Positions 1 to 10,270 are shown, counted from the first letter of the stretch. The stretch is 64,000 nucleotides of DNA from an uncultured Erysipelotrichaceae bacterium (GCA_947569705.1 CANOSP010000005.1:1-64000), one strand, 5' to 3'. The notes: generated by a model from the letters alone, not told the origin. Numbers and translations are program-made.

Positions 1-164
1 GGAAATGACACGCTCTTTTCAAGCATGTTTCATTGATTGAATATTGATTCATTACGCCCTCGTTTGACTTTTTGGAATTCATTACAATCCATATCGAATT
101 TCCTCTGCCTTTTGAAATTCTATGATTATCCAAAATCTCTTAAGTACTGCTTTTCTTGACAGCT

Positions 165-1394
165 TTAAACCTCATCACTGGGAAGCGGAAAACGCTTTGT
201 CAACGCCATAACTTCCTCATGTACCTTTTGAATATTTTCCTCACTCGGATTTTTTAATACTGATGCGATCCATAATCCGACTTGTTCAAATTCTGCTTCT
301 TTAAAGCCGCGTGTTGTCATAGCTGCACTGCCTAAACGAATGCCGCTGGTGACAAAAGGCTTTTCCGGATCATGCGGAATCGTATTTTTATTACAAGTGA
401 TCCCCGCTTCATCTAAATATTTTTCTGCCTGTTTACCGCTCATGCCGATAGATCCTTTAATATCTACCAAGCACAAATGATTGTCGGTGCCGCCGCTGAC
501 AATGCGGAAGCCTTGCTTTTTCAATGTATCACTCAAAATTGCACAGTTTTCAATAACCTGTTTTTGATAATCCTTAAACTCCGGCTGCAGCGCTTCGTGA
601 AAGCACACTGCCTTCGCCGCAATAATGTGCATCAGCGGTCCGCCCTGAATGCCCGGGAAGATTTTTTTATCCAACAGCTGTGCATATTTCTCTTTACATA
701 AAATTAAGCCGCCGCGCGGTCCGCGTAATGTTTTATGGGTTGTTGTGGTCACAAAGTCGCAATAAGGAACCGGACTGGGATGAAGACCGGCTGCCACAAG
801 ACCTGCGATATGTGCCATATCTACCATCAGATAAGCGCCTACCTCATCGGCAATTTCTCTGAATTTCGCAAAGTCGATGATTCGCGGATATGCACTTGCG
901 CCGGCAACAATCAGTTTCGGTTTACAAGCAAGTGCCTTTTGACGCACATCCTCATAATCAATAGTTTCATCATCCTTGCGCACCTCATAATCCACAAAAT
1001 GATAAATTGTCCCGCTGAAATTTAACGGATGTCCGTGAGTCAGATGTCCGCCTGAGGTTAAATTCATTCCCAGTACCGTATCTTGCGGCTCCAACAGTGC
1101 CATATATACTCCCATATTTGCTTGTGAACCGGAATGCGGCTGTACATTCGCATGTTCCGCCGAGAAAAGCTCCTTGGCACGATCTCGGGCAATATCCTCA
1201 ATTACATCGACATGGATACAGCCGCCGTAATAACGCTTATTCGGATACCCCTCTGCATATTTATTCGTTAAGATACTGCCGGCTGCTTCTAGTACATCCT
1301 TTGATACATAATTCTCCGAAGCGATCAGCTCAATATTATACAGCTGACGCTCATGTTCCTGCTTAATTGCTTGTTCTATTAATTGATCTTTCAC
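165..1394 (-). CDS. glyA: Serine hydroxymethyltransferase
   Basis: PLP enzyme that interconverts serine and glycine while loading tetrahydrofolate with a one-carbon unit in the cytosol. The 409-residue length is normal for bacterial GlyA. The PLP-lysine motif [14 protein letters not shown] is intact, as are the N-terminal IASENYVS and the [15 protein letters not shown] substrate-site segment. The start is GTG preceded by a purine-rich stretch (GAAAGTGAG); the nearby ATG is out of frame. It appears monocistronic. The 164 bases downstream, to the window edge, show no recognisable gene. Confident by family signature. Confidence 0.97.
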   Translation of the reverse strand: MKDQLIEQAIKQEHERQLYNIELIASENYVSKDVLEAAGSILTNKYAEGYPNKRYYGGCIHVDVIEDIARDRAKELFSAEHANVQPHSGSQANMGVYMALLEPQDTVLGMNLTSGGHLTHGHPLNFSGTIYHFVDYEVRKDDETIDYEDVRQKALACKPKLIVAGASAYPRIIDFAKFREIADEVGAYLMVDMAHIAGLVAAGLHPSPVPYCDFVTTTTHKTLRGPRGGLILCKEKYAQLLDKKIFPGIQGGPLMHIIAAKAVCFHEALQPEFKDYQKQVIENCAILSDTLKKQGFRIVSGGTDNHLCLVDIKGSIGMSGKQAEKYLDEAGITCNKNTIPHDPEKPFVTSGIRLGSAAMTTRGFKEAEFEQVGLWIASVLKNPSEENIQKVHEEVMALTKRFPLPSDEV

Positions 1395-1569
1395 ATTAAC
1401 AACTCACTTTCTGTTATTATCATACCATATTTCAATCGTTTTCTTCGCATAAATTGCATACTTTTATCATTTATTATTAAAATGTTCATTTATTTCATGA
1501 TGCTTATATTAGCTGAAAGAAAATGAATCAATCTTTTTTAATTACTAAAGTCATCTTAACCGACACTTT

Positions 1570-2934
1570 TTATGCCGTAAGTGCATCATCACTGATAATT
1601 GTGCTGTTCAGCCATCCGCCGCGCTGATACATCCATTGTGCCGCTATGCACTCCATTAGGTTGCTTAAAATCATCGCTGTCCATATTCCTGTGATTCCCC
1701 AATCTGTCACACGTTCAAACAAGAGAATTAACGGTATACGGAATACCCATAAGCGCAGTATTCCGAGAATAAATGTATATTTTGTATGTCCGGCGCCGTT
1801 GAATACACCGCACAATACGGAATACCAGCACATAAAGACACTGCTTACGGTCGCAAAGATCACGAATTCTTTTGCATAGGCGACAAGTTCAACTCCCCCG
1901 TCCGGCACAAACAAGTAAATCAACGGCTGTACAAATAACAGTGTCAGAATTCCCAATGAGCCGCTGAATGCCTCTGCGAGCATCCATGTAGTTCGATAAC
2001 ATTCCTTGCATCGCTGCGGCTGCCTGCTTCCCAAGCTGTGAGCGACGATTGTCGAGGATGCGGCGCTGAATGACGCAATCGGTATACCCGCTAAATTAAC
2101 GATTTTATTTCCCACACCATATGCGGACATAGCAATCGCCCCATAGGATACAATATACGTATTTAACATAACAAAACCTAAGCTTTCTAAAAACTGTCCG
2201 CCGGAAGCCGGTATACAAACACGGAAGATCAGTTTTAAATCTTCCTTGTGAAAACGAAAAGAACGCAGCTGCATATGAATCTGTCCTTTATTGTGAAGCA
2301 GTTGATAAACAATCAGCGGAATAACAAGCCACTTAGATACTGCCGTTGCCAACGCAGCTCCGAATACATTCATATGAAAACCAAAAATAAACAAAGGATC
2401 CAATAACAGATTCGCTGCCGATGCCAACACATTGACCTTTACTCCCAGCTTGCTGTTTCCTTCGCTTTGGCAAATTGCCATATAGACATTCAGAATCAAT
2501 AATCCGATATAATCAAAGGAAATTCCGTATAGATAAAGCTTGCTGTCTTGATATAATTCTGCCGGTGTGGCGATTAAGTGTAAAATAGCTTGAGTGCCGA
2601 TCAATGTTCCTATGCTTAAAACTGCGCCGATCATGATTGCTACGTAAAGAAGTGTAGTCGCAAAACGACTTGCCTCTTGCGGCTTCTGTTCCCCAAGCCT
2701 TGTCCCGATCAATGCAACAGCGGCAGCTGATAAACCGCCGGCTAATGACTGTGCACACCATAAAACCGGACCGATCAACGATACCGATCCTACCTGCAAT
2801 TCACCGAGCTGTCCGACCCAAAAGGTATCGACAATATTATATAAAGAATTGATTAAATTTAAAAAGAATAACGGAAGTGCCAAGCGAAACAACGTCTGTA
2901 TGACGCTTCCTTCATGAGCGGATTTTTGATTCAT
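1570..2934 (-). CDS. MATE family multidrug efflux transporter
   Basis: Integral membrane drug/cation antiporter of the MATE (NorM/DinF-like) superfamily, about 454 residues with twelve hydrophobic segments in two halves. The first half opens with the family-typical LFRLALPLFFLNLINSLYNIVDTFWVG. A GTG ATG AGA ATG string allows several starts; the ATG at 2934-2932 is chosen because GGGAGTGAT sits at proper spacing before it. The start lies 40 bases after the deoC stop on the same strand, so the two may be co-transcribed. Substrate cannot be told. It is one of three MATE genes in the window. Confidence 0.92.
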   Translation of the reverse strand: MNQKSAHEGSVIQTLFRLALPLFFLNLINSLYNIVDTFWVGQLGELQVGSVSLIGPVLWCAQSLAGGLSAAAVALIGTRLGEQKPQEASRFATTLLYVAIMIGAVLSIGTLIGTQAILHLIATPAELYQDSKLYLYGISFDYIGLLILNVYMAICQSEGNSKLGVKVNVLASAANLLLDPLFIFGFHMNVFGAALATAVSKWLVIPLIVYQLLHNKGQIHMQLRSFRFHKEDLKLIFRVCIPASGGQFLESLGFVMLNTYIVSYGAIAMSAYGVGNKIVNLAGIPIASFSAASSTIVAHSLGSRQPQRCKECYRTTWMLAEAFSGSLGILTLLFVQPLIYLFVPDGGVELVAYAKEFVIFATVSSVFMCWYSVLCGVFNGAGHTKYTFILGILRLWVFRIPLILLFERVTDWGITGIWTAMILSNLMECIAAQWMYQRGGWLNSTIISDDALTA

Positions 2935-2973
2935 TCTCATCACTCCCTAATCTTCATCCATGTATCTTAAGTT

Positions 2974-3618
2974 TTATTTCTGTGAAATCAGTGCAACTCC
3001 TTTACTTGTACCGATCCGATCTGCCCCTGCTTGGATCATTGTCATCATATCCTCATAGGTAGATATTCCGCCTGCCGCTTTTACCTTGCAGCGAGACTTT
3101 ACCGCTTCTTTCATAAGCAAAACATCGGCTTTGGTCGCTCCCGCTGTTGAAAATCCGGTTGATGTTTTCACGAAATCTGCTTTGGTGTCTGCACATATTT
3201 CACAACCTCGGACAATTTCCGCTTTACTCAATAAGCATGTTTCCAGTATCACCTTTACACATGCCCCCTGTGCCGCTTCGATCACTGCTTCAATGTCGCT
3301 TTGTACCGCAGCGTCATCCCCTGCCTTCAACGCTCCGATATTTATTACCATATCAAGTTCATCGGCACCGTCAAGCACTGCCTGTCTTGCCTCAAACGCC
3401 TTTGCCTTTGTACTCATCGCCCCGAGCGGAAATCCCACCACGGTACAAACCTTTACATCACTGTTTTTTAACAGCTTCTTGCAGGTTTCCACCCAATAGC
3501 TGTTTACACAAACACTCGCAAAATCATAAGTGATTGCCTCTTCACATAACACTTTGATCTGTTCCTCGCTCGCATCTGCCTTTAACAGCGTATGGTCGAT
3601 ATACTTGTTTATTTTCAT
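2974..3618 (-). CDS. deoC: Deoxyribose-phosphate aldolase
   Basis: Class I (Schiff-base) aldolase that cleaves 2-deoxyribose-5-phosphate to glyceraldehyde-3-phosphate and acetaldehyde in deoxynucleoside catabolism. 214 residues, normal length. Visible signatures are the N-terminal IDHTLLKADAS, VCTVVGFPLGAMSTKAK, the catalytic-lysine motif FVKTSTGF and VKAAGGI. The ribosome site GGAGTGAG precedes the ATG. The neighbouring MATE gene follows by 40 bases; no other deo genes are adjacent. Confidence 0.97.
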   Translation of the reverse strand: MKINKYIDHTLLKADASEEQIKVLCEEAITYDFASVCVNSYWVETCKKLLKNSDVKVCTVVGFPLGAMSTKAKAFEARQAVLDGADELDMVINIGALKAGDDAAVQSDIEAVIEAAQGACVKVILETCLLSKAEIVRGCEICADTKADFVKTSTGFSTAGATKADVLLMKEAVKSRCKVKAAGGISTYEDMMTMIQAGADRIGTSKGVALISQK

Positions 3619-3718
3619 ATCCTCACTCCGTTCTGTCTGCTTTTCAGCTTTATATATTTTAATAAATACTAGTCATGTTTTACACGGCATATCCGCAAAC
3701 CGTTCATTTATCTTTTCA

Positions 3719-4702
3719 TCAATTGCCTTCGTTTTGTTTTTGCGAAATCACCTGTCTTCGATAGGCACGCAAATAAGGATGGCGAAACGCACCGCGGCAT
3801 GAAAAGTATAAAATCAAAAAGCGCATCACTTCAATAATAACAAACAAGAACTTTACCGATGAAGCGATGGTCGGATCTTGAAATAATTCAAAATAGCTTT
3901 CATAGCTCATAATCATACGAAGTATTTCACCGCAGGCTGAGACCAAAATAAAATACGGACTCCACATATTACCCAAATACATGCCGATCACCGGTATGCT
4001 CCATACCATCACCGAGAATAAGCATTCGGAAAACAGTAAGTATTGTAATACTAATATCGCATCACTGTATTCAGGAAGCTTAGAACTTAGGATTCCCAAC
4101 AGTAAAAAGATCGATAATACACTGATATAAAGGCACAAGCCCAAACGTAAAGCACAGCGTTTTAAGAGCATTCTGCTTTTTTCCTCAGCCTTGGAATAGA
4201 TCACCGGATCACTTTCCGCAACTTGTTCCATCTGTGCCAATTCATCATCGAACAAGTCATCAACATTCCAAATGGAGCGAATTGTTTTTGAAAACATTAA
4301 GCGAATTCCGCCGTAAATAAGCATTGCGCATTTTAATACAAATAAGACTTGAAATATATATCGAAATGTTTTCGGTTCCCAATCGACTTGGAATAATGCC
4401 GGCACTTCTCGATATAAATATGCGGATAAAAGCAGAAACAGCCAGTAACACCATCTTCCCAGCTTATTGTATTTCCACATCATTCTCAGCGGAATTCCCC
4501 ACATCACCAATGTAAGTCCGCAATAGGCTATATCTTTTGAAAGATAGGTGGAAGCATCCGACATTCTTGTCAGTACATATATATTCAAGGCACTGTATAA
4601 AAGCAAGCCGATAAACAGCATCAATGTTAAAAATCGCAGATCCTGTTTTCCCTGTCTTTGTCTTTTACGATAGCGTTTTCGACGTGCTTCTTCACTTTGC
4701 AT
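3719..4702 (-). CDS. Polytopic membrane protein of unknown function
   Basis: I do not recognise the family. About 327 residues: a very basic cytosolic N-terminus rich in Arg/Lys, followed by roughly eight hydrophobic helices and a short basic tail (RAYRRQVISQKQNEGN). The acidic segment FDDELAQMEQVAESD near the middle is the only long hydrophilic stretch. The start is the ATG with GAGGTGAA seven bases upstream, not the GTG codon before it. It lies downstream of the ABC pair but a terminator separates them, so it is probably independently transcribed. Confidence 0.75.
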   Translation of the reverse strand: MQSEEARRKRYRKRQRQGKQDLRFLTLMLFIGLLLYSALNIYVLTRMSDASTYLSKDIAYCGLTLVMWGIPLRMMWKYNKLGRWCYWLFLLLSAYLYREVPALFQVDWEPKTFRYIFQVLFVLKCAMLIYGGIRLMFSKTIRSIWNVDDLFDDELAQMEQVAESDPVIYSKAEEKSRMLLKRCALRLGLCLYISVLSIFLLLGILSSKLPEYSDAILVLQYLLFSECLFSVMVWSIPVIGMYLGNMWSPYFILVSACGEILRMIMSYESYFELFQDPTIASSVKFLFVIIEVMRFLILYFSCRGAFRHPYLRAYRRQVISQKQNEGN

Positions 4703-4742
4703 CACTTCACCTCATTCTTGTACATTATAGCCGAAATAAACA

Positions 4743-4771
4743 AAGATTACCAGTCTGTGAACGGTAATCCT
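4743..4771 (-). terminator. Rho-independent terminator after the ABC pair
   Basis: GATTACC and GGTAATC arms (4745-4751 and 4763-4769) form a 7-bp stem with an 11-base loop, followed on the minus strand by a T-rich tail (TTTGTTT). It sits just past the stop of the downstream ABC gene. Confidence 0.7.
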
Positions 4772-4811
4772 TGAAATATCATGAAGCATTTTATTTTATT
4801 TTTTCGTTTAC

Positions 4812-6599
4812 TTATGAATGATAATCTTTATTTTCTTTTAATGTTAAAGCCAGTGTCTGCTTGCTTAATTTACCTGCATGCTTTTTCACACAGCCAATGT
4901 ATAAAAACATACAACAACAGCAGTACAGTACATACTGATATGCATAATCAGGCGGATATATCCATACACTGCACAAAAGCACTGTTAAGCATAACAATGT
5001 GATTTTCATCATCGCCTTTGCTTTATTTCCCACATAAAGCTTTTGAAGATCTTGTTGCTTTACATCACATGATAACAATATCATCAATGAACCGCAGTGG
5101 TATCTCCAATCTCTTTTACAGCTTTCAATCATAAAAGTAAATTGAAAAAGAAGCAACATAAACAGCAGTATCATGAAATAAGGTAAATATACAGAAGTTT
5201 TTTCTTTTTGTTTTATCCATTGACTGATTTCACTGTTATAAACATTCGCACCTTTTCGCTGACTCAATTCCTCATAAATCGCTGTTAGGGATTTTCCTTC
5301 AGATGTCAGCTCATAGAAACGCGATTTTTTATAAGCCTCTTCATCCAACATCTTTCCGCCGGCAAGCTTTTGATTGTGCATTCTTTGATCCAAAGCAGTC
5401 TTATCGTAATAAAGCTGGATCGCATCGCCTGCATCCTGTTCCCAAACAATTCCTTGGATAACAAAATCAATACCTACATGTAAACCGTCAGTCTTCAGTT
5501 TCAGATTGATCTGTTTTCCGATTACATCTCGATCATTTGTTAAGTTAAACAGTTCACAATAAAGAGGAACGGCATTTTGATTTAGAATGATGCCCTTTTC
5601 CTGAAATGCTCGTTCACCTTCAATTGAAAACTGTTGTAATGCTTCGGTCGCAGGAATAATTTTAGCCTCAATAATTTGTCCCTGATAATCAATATCCATA
5701 AAGGATACAATTTTTTGTATATGAACACCTTCAACAGCACTCAGTCCCGCTTCATAGCGAACATAGATGCGATCACGATTGGCAATGTTTTCATAGGAAT
5801 GCTTTACAAATATTCTGGCATACAGACAATAAAAGCCGAAGACAAGCAACATGCAGAGGAAGATCACGGCAATTTGTCGCTGTGTTTTTTTATGGATAAT
5901 CCGTTTTCCGCAGTTAATAACAGCACCAACATGATAAGCTTGTTCTGTTTCCGTATTGTCAATCGCTTTATGATTCCCTGTATTCTTTTGTGCAGGTTCG
6001 GCTGTTAAGTTCCCCTGTGCAAGATGCAGCTTATGATATTGAGGGTTTTGTAACAGCTGTTGGTTATGTGTTACCATCAGAACAATTTTATCCTTTGCCA
6101 ACTCTGTGATCAAGGACATCACTTCATTGATGTTTTGCTCATCTAATGCTTCGGTAGGTTCATCACAGAAATAAATATCTGCATTCGCTAATACGGCACG
6201 GGCAATACTGATTCGCTGTTTTTGTCCCTGTGAGCATTCATCGGGATAATGCCGTAACAGTTCTTGCAGCCCTAAGCTTTGAATCAGCACTTCTGCCTTT
6301 TCCTGTTGAAAAGGATCATCCGGATGAACGGTCTGATACAGCATAATATTCTCTTGTACATTTAATTCGGGAATCAACTCAAAATTTTGAAACATGCAGA
6401 ATGTTCGCATTCCTTCTTTCACTGTAACAGTTCCGCCGTCTGCCGTATCATAGCCTGATAAAATATTCAACAGCGTAGTTTTACCGCAGCCGCTTTTCCC
6501 GTAAAGTAAATACAGACCGGGCTCCTGAAACTGATAACTTATTTGATCAAATAAGACTCTATCACCGAATTGTTTTTTTAAATGATGGAATTCCAGCAT
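4812..6599 (-). CDS. ABC transporter, ATPase fused to a membrane domain (second of pair)
   Basis: About 595 residues. The N-terminal ABC ATPase carries Walker A GKSGCGKTTLL, signature CSQGQKQRISIARAV and Walker B IYFCDEPTEALD. Then follows one membrane helix (about residues 230-255), a long extracytoplasmic region, and three C-terminal helices including a Cys-rich one (YCCCCMFLYIGCV). This is a MacB-like arrangement with domains reversed into one chain. The chosen ATG has AGAGGTGA before it; longer reading runs into the upstream gene. It starts 5 bases after the upstream homologue's stop, so the two are co-transcribed and probably form a heterodimer. Substrate is unknown; peptide export or peptide-stress response is plausible. 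Confidence 0.85.
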   Translation of the reverse strand: MLEFHHLKKQFGDRVLFDQISYQFQEPGLYLLYGKSGCGKTTLLNILSGYDTADGGTVTVKEGMRTFCMFQNFELIPELNVQENIMLYQTVHPDDPFQQEKAEVLIQSLGLQELLRHYPDECSQGQKQRISIARAVLANADIYFCDEPTEALDEQNINEVMSLITELAKDKIVLMVTHNQQLLQNPQYHKLHLAQGNLTAEPAQKNTGNHKAIDNTETEQAYHVGAVINCGKRIIHKKTQRQIAVIFLCMLLVFGFYCLYARIFVKHSYENIANRDRIYVRYEAGLSAVEGVHIQKIVSFMDIDYQGQIIEAKIIPATEALQQFSIEGERAFQEKGIILNQNAVPLYCELFNLTNDRDVIGKQINLKLKTDGLHVGIDFVIQGIVWEQDAGDAIQLYYDKTALDQRMHNQKLAGGKMLDEEAYKKSRFYELTSEGKSLTAIYEELSQRKGANVYNSEISQWIKQKEKTSVYLPYFMILLFMLLLFQFTFMIESCKRDWRYHCGSLMILLSCDVKQQDLQKLYVGNKAKAMMKITLLCLTVLLCSVWIYPPDYAYQYVLYCCCCMFLYIGCVKKHAGKLSKQTLALTLKENKDYHS

Positions 6600-6604
6600 C
6601 GTTT

Positions 6605-8593
6605 TCACCTCTTTTTCCGATACAGAAAAGCAATCGCATTCATAAACAGAATATAACAAACGCTGACTGATAAAAGACAGATATTGAAAACCTCAGAGTC
6701 ATACGATAACAACTCTCTGTGCAGTAACTGCTCACCGGCAATGTTAATTCCGGCTATCAAATAAGGGAGAATTAATAAGCAGGCAATCACGGCAATGCTT
6801 ATCGTTATGAAATTTGATAAGCTGTCATAAAAATATAGTCGATAACCGTAACGATGCAATATATTTAATTCTTTCTTATATTGTTTTCCGTAATAAAAGG
6901 ACATATATACAATACCGAACAGTGATGAAGCGATTACTAAGCAACTGATAAATATCACAAGGTGTTTATTTACTTCACTGCTTTGAAGATTTTCATTTAA
7001 CAACTCTTTATTTAAGTCAAAGGCTTGAAAACTGCCGTATTTTAGATCAATTTTTTCATTCATAAAATTACTGAATTCTTCCGGATCTGTATCAGGCTGT
7101 AACAAAAATCTTGCTTCATTATAAATCATCTTATCTTCTCGGTATTTATATTGTTGTGCAAATGCTTTTCCTAACACGCTATCCGCAAAAAATACACGTC
7201 GTTCATATTTATTGGAAAAAGCTGTGATACCGGTAATTTTCACCGGGTATGTCACATTTGCGAGTTCGGGTATATGAGCTTCGGCTTGCCCCAGTTCAAG
7301 ATTTAATGTTTTTCCTATCAGTGCTTTTCGGTCACTGAAAATTCGTTTTTCACACAGATAGTCTGCCAACTCAGCACCGATTACTGCTTCGTGATCTTTT
7401 TGGGGATAGGTTCCTTCCGATAACGGTAATCCGTCTTGTTGAAGAAGCTGATAACCGCGCACCCATGTATCAGAATCACTGAGCTGCCAATTCGATGTTT
7501 CTAAATCGGTTAAAAACAAAAATGATGTATACGGCACCAACGGCACATTTTGATAGATTGTTTTTGTCAACTCTGCATCATTGTTATAGTATTCATTTCC
7601 GTAAAGCCAATGAAAATGGGCATCCCATTGAATTGCATAAGCTACAATGTCTGTTTGTTTGGTGAGTGCCGCATCCAGTATTTCTTGCTTAGTAACTATA
7701 TCACTGTATTCATATTTTGTTTGATCATAAAATTTATCATATACTTTGGTGTGAGGAATCAGCTGTACTTCATTGCGGCTGTATATCCAATTTTCTTTCC
7801 GCATTGCTTCATGGTTCATTCCCACATAGTAGTAAATACTGTAGACTGAGATAAGAATACAGCATATAAATAACAGATTACAGAGCATGGTAGATAAATG
7901 TGCTTTATGTAAAAGCACGCTTGCTTTCAGATAGTCTTTGATCGTTTTATGCGGCAAATGATGCTCTTCATTTATTAAAGCTTGGTTTTGTACTTTCTTC
8001 CCTGCTTTTTCTATCGATAAACGGCGATTGGACAAATGCAGAATGGTATCGGCATATTCTGATAATAACGGATAATCATGAGATGTTATAATCACCGTAA
8101 TCTGTTTACTCACTTCTTTTAACATTTCGCATACCAGCTTTGCGTTGTCATAATCTAAGGAAGCTGTCGGTTCATCGCACAGCAGCACCTGCGGTTGATT
8201 TAACAATGAGCGAATAATTTGCACACGCCGTTTTTCTCCGTTCGACAGGTATTTAATCTTTTTATCGCTTAACTGCGATAATTGAAAATACTCCATGTAT
8301 TCATTCATTTGTTTATGATGAGGACATGTTACGGTAAGATTCTGTCGAACCGATAAGTTTTCAATCAATGTGATTTCTTGTGTAATATATTCAAGCTTTG
8401 CTTTGATAATAATGTTGCCTCGATAATCTTTATCCAAGCCTGTCATCATTTGAAATAAGGTCGTTTTACCCGATCCGCTCATTCCGTATAACAGAATTAA
8501 GCCTTCATATTCAAGATGAAAATTCAAATCGTGGAACACTTCCGTATCCACATCTTTGTTGTGATATATTTTATGAATATGAGATAAGTTCAT
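6605..8593 (-). CDS. ABC transporter, ATPase fused to FtsX-like permease (first of pair)
   Basis: 662 residues. The ATPase domain (about 1-205) shows Walker A YGMSGSGKTTLF, signature LSNGEKRRVQIIRSL and Walker B VLLCDEPTASLD. A helix near 235-258 is followed by a large extracytoplasmic domain (about 260-540) and three C-terminal helices, as in MacB-type (type VII) exporters with the permease fused after the ATPase. The N-terminal domain resembles LolD/FtsE-type ATPases. It pairs with the downstream gene. Both have ordinary catalytic motifs, so both are probably active. Substrate cannot be deduced. Confidence 0.87.
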   Translation of the reverse strand: MNLSHIHKIYHNKDVDTEVFHDLNFHLEYEGLILLYGMSGSGKTTLFQMMTGLDKDYRGNIIIKAKLEYITQEITLIENLSVRQNLTVTCPHHKQMNEYMEYFQLSQLSDKKIKYLSNGEKRRVQIIRSLLNQPQVLLCDEPTASLDYDNAKLVCEMLKEVSKQITVIITSHDYPLLSEYADTILHLSNRRLSIEKAGKKVQNQALINEEHHLPHKTIKDYLKASVLLHKAHLSTMLCNLLFICCILISVYSIYYYVGMNHEAMRKENWIYSRNEVQLIPHTKVYDKFYDQTKYEYSDIVTKQEILDAALTKQTDIVAYAIQWDAHFHWLYGNEYYNNDAELTKTIYQNVPLVPYTSFLFLTDLETSNWQLSDSDTWVRGYQLLQQDGLPLSEGTYPQKDHEAVIGAELADYLCEKRIFSDRKALIGKTLNLELGQAEAHIPELANVTYPVKITGITAFSNKYERRVFFADSVLGKAFAQQYKYREDKMIYNEARFLLQPDTDPEEFSNFMNEKIDLKYGSFQAFDLNKELLNENLQSSEVNKHLVIFISCLVIASSLFGIVYMSFYYGKQYKKELNILHRYGYRLYFYDSLSNFITISIAVIACLLILPYLIAGINIAGEQLLHRELLSYDSEVFNICLLSVSVCYILFMNAIAFLYRKKR

Positions 8594-8959
8594 AACAATC
8601 CTTCTTTCGTCGCTTTATGTTGTGCGGCTGTGGATGCAGCACAACCGGTAATAAGCTTTATGTTCTTTTAATCTGATGTTTTATTTATTATCATACCTGA
8701 AGCATTCACTTTTTTTATATACGCTGTTCTGCCATCTTATTTAATAAACCTATGATAACACATTCTTTGATTTCTATCATTATGTACTCATCAATTTTTA
8801 TTATAAAATCGTTATTGAAGTTTTTATTATTTACCTTACCGCTTATTTATATTTTTATCAGCGTAATGAATGATCGCAATTAAAAAAATGCAGTAGTGTC
8901 AACATCATCTACTGCATGATTGTGTATGAATATTGTTTTATAAAATCATTGATATTGGG
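8594..8959. other. Intergenic region with ABC-operon leader and a terminator
   Basis: AT-rich leader of the ABC pair. No coding sequence is supported. A short minus-strand stretch near 8600-8660 reads as a Cys/Ala/Ser/Thr-rich peptide tail, but it has no start codon. The left end contains the terminator of the gene at 8960. Confidence 0.5.
8882..8923 (-). terminator. Rho-independent terminator
   Basis: ATGCAGTAG and CTACTGCAT form a perfect 9-bp stem with a run of T on the minus strand, directly downstream of the manganese-catalase-like gene. Confidence 0.85.
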
Positions 8960-9634
8960 CTATTTATTAGGATCATGAAGACTTTCTAACTGTGAAGGAT
9001 TAATAAATTCAGGATTAGGTTTATCAAAATAATTGCCTGAATTATAAGAGAACGCATTCTCAGAATCATATCCTAAACCGAAATCCTTAATTTCATTCGG
9101 TTCCGTGCATGTATTTAAGATCCCCTTTAACAGCTTCACATTTTCTTTTTTGCCCTCAATAATATAATTAAACACTTGATGCGCTCCTTGATCATTGACC
9201 TTAGCACACAGTTCCTGATAGATTCGAATCTGACGTTCTTCATCTTCTAAATGAAACATTGTGGCTGCGGTAATATCATTATTCACATGTTCCTGTTCCA
9301 TCGGTTTGATCGGATCTTTTTCCTGTAACGGCGGAATCATTTCATGTGCCGGTGTATCATCATTATCTTCATCATAATAACGATCATCACTGCCGTGCAT
9401 CAAATGTAACAGTTTAGCCAGTAATTCCATGTGAGTAATTTCCTTTACCCCCATCTGCATATACATAAAACGAAAATCATCATTATTGATCATAAAGCTG
9501 TCACGTATATATGCCATCGCACTCATTAAGCCTAACCGTGTTCCTTGAAATTCACGATCGAGCAGTAAATAGCTTTTAAAATCAGGGCGTTCTATCGTTA
9601 CCGAAATCGGCAGATCCTTTTCATATGTTATCAT
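8960..9634 (-). CDS. Manganese-catalase/CotJC-like ferritin-fold protein
   Basis: About 224 residues from the ATG preceded by AGGAGTGAT at ideal spacing. A 36-residue upstream extension exists but has no ribosome site. The opening MITYEKDLPISV and the helices around LLDREFQGTRLGLMSAMAYI and MGVKEITHMELLAKLLH match the Mn-catalase/CotJC family, with metal-ligand candidates E28, E65 and H68. In the second helix pair the usual Glu-x-x-His is not evident (IIEGKKENVK is found instead), so catalase activity is uncertain. The C-terminal tail is Asn/Pro-rich. Likely role is peroxide detoxification or a structural/coat protein. Confidence 0.82.
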   Translation of the reverse strand: MITYEKDLPISVTIERPDFKSYLLLDREFQGTRLGLMSAMAYIRDSFMINNDDFRFMYMQMGVKEITHMELLAKLLHLMHGSDDRYYDEDNDDTPAHEMIPPLQEKDPIKPMEQEHVNNDITAATMFHLEDEERQIRIYQELCAKVNDQGAHQVFNYIIEGKKENVKLLKGILNTCTEPNEIKDFGLGYDSENAFSYNSGNYFDKPNPEFINPSQLESLHDPNK

Positions 9635-9850
9635 TGTATCACTCCTGCTTAAAGTATGGCTTTGTATAAGAGGCATTATACATGATTCATTATGAATTAC
9701 AGATCGGTTAAAGAGTTTTCTCATTAAGTTATTCTCACTCATAAAAAAGCATGGCGCTTTATCTTATGAAATGTTATAATAAAAAGCAGATCATAAAGCA
9801 TGATTGATTGTATAAATTGAACAACTGTATGAAAACGAAAGGAAATCATT

Positions 9851-10252
9851 ATGAAGAATATTACGATTGGTATTACACATAGTGAAACAACACTGGTAAC
9901 TGAAGCAATGTCGGCAAAAGAAGTAGGATCGGGTGAAGTCGCAGTCTATGCTACACCGATGATGATTGCGCTGATGGAAAACACGGCTTCAACATTATTA
10001 AAACCTTTGCTTGATGATGGAGAAACAAGTGTCGGTACAATGATTTCTACCACACATGAAGCAGCTACTCCGTGCGGTATAACGGTAAGCGCAAAAGCAG
10101 AAATCACAAAAGTAGAAGGACGCAAAATTACCTTTGAAATCATCGCATCGGACGAAACAGGAACAATCGGCACCGCTATCCACGAACGTGTTGTTGTCCA
10201 AAAAGAGAAGTTTGAATCAAAAGCACTGGCAAAACGAAACAGCTCCTTGTAA
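9851..10252 (+). CDS. Fluoroacetyl-CoA-thioesterase-like hotdog protein
   Basis: 133 residues, a single hotdog domain of the FlK-like thioesterase family. The catalytic triad of FlK (Thr42, Glu50, His76) has a same-spaced counterpart: T35 (YATPMM), E43 (ALMENTAS) and H69 (STTHEAATP). Such enzymes hydrolyse small acyl-CoAs; the natural substrate here is unknown, and these genes are common in Bacillota that do not meet fluoroacetate. AAAGGAAATCATT precedes the ATG. It is a single-gene unit ending in a terminator. Confidence 0.88.
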   Translation: MKNITIGITHSETTLVTEAMSAKEVGSGEVAVYATPMMIALMENTASTLLKPLLDDGETSVGTMISTTHEAATPCGITVSAKAEITKVEGRKITFEIIASDETGTIGTAIHERVVVQKEKFESKALAKRNSSL

Positions 10253-10270
10253 ACAAGCAGCTGTTTTTTT
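10237..10270 (+). terminator. Rho-independent terminator
   Basis: AAACAGCT and AGCTGTTT arms followed by a run of eight T. It overlaps the stop codon of the hotdog thioesterase gene. Confidence 0.85.

Noticed and set aside
8600-8665. Cys/Ala/Ser/Thr-rich minus-strand peptide before the ABC pair, lantibiotic-like in feel
   Set aside because: There is no start codon in frame and only one Cys, so it is not a gene.
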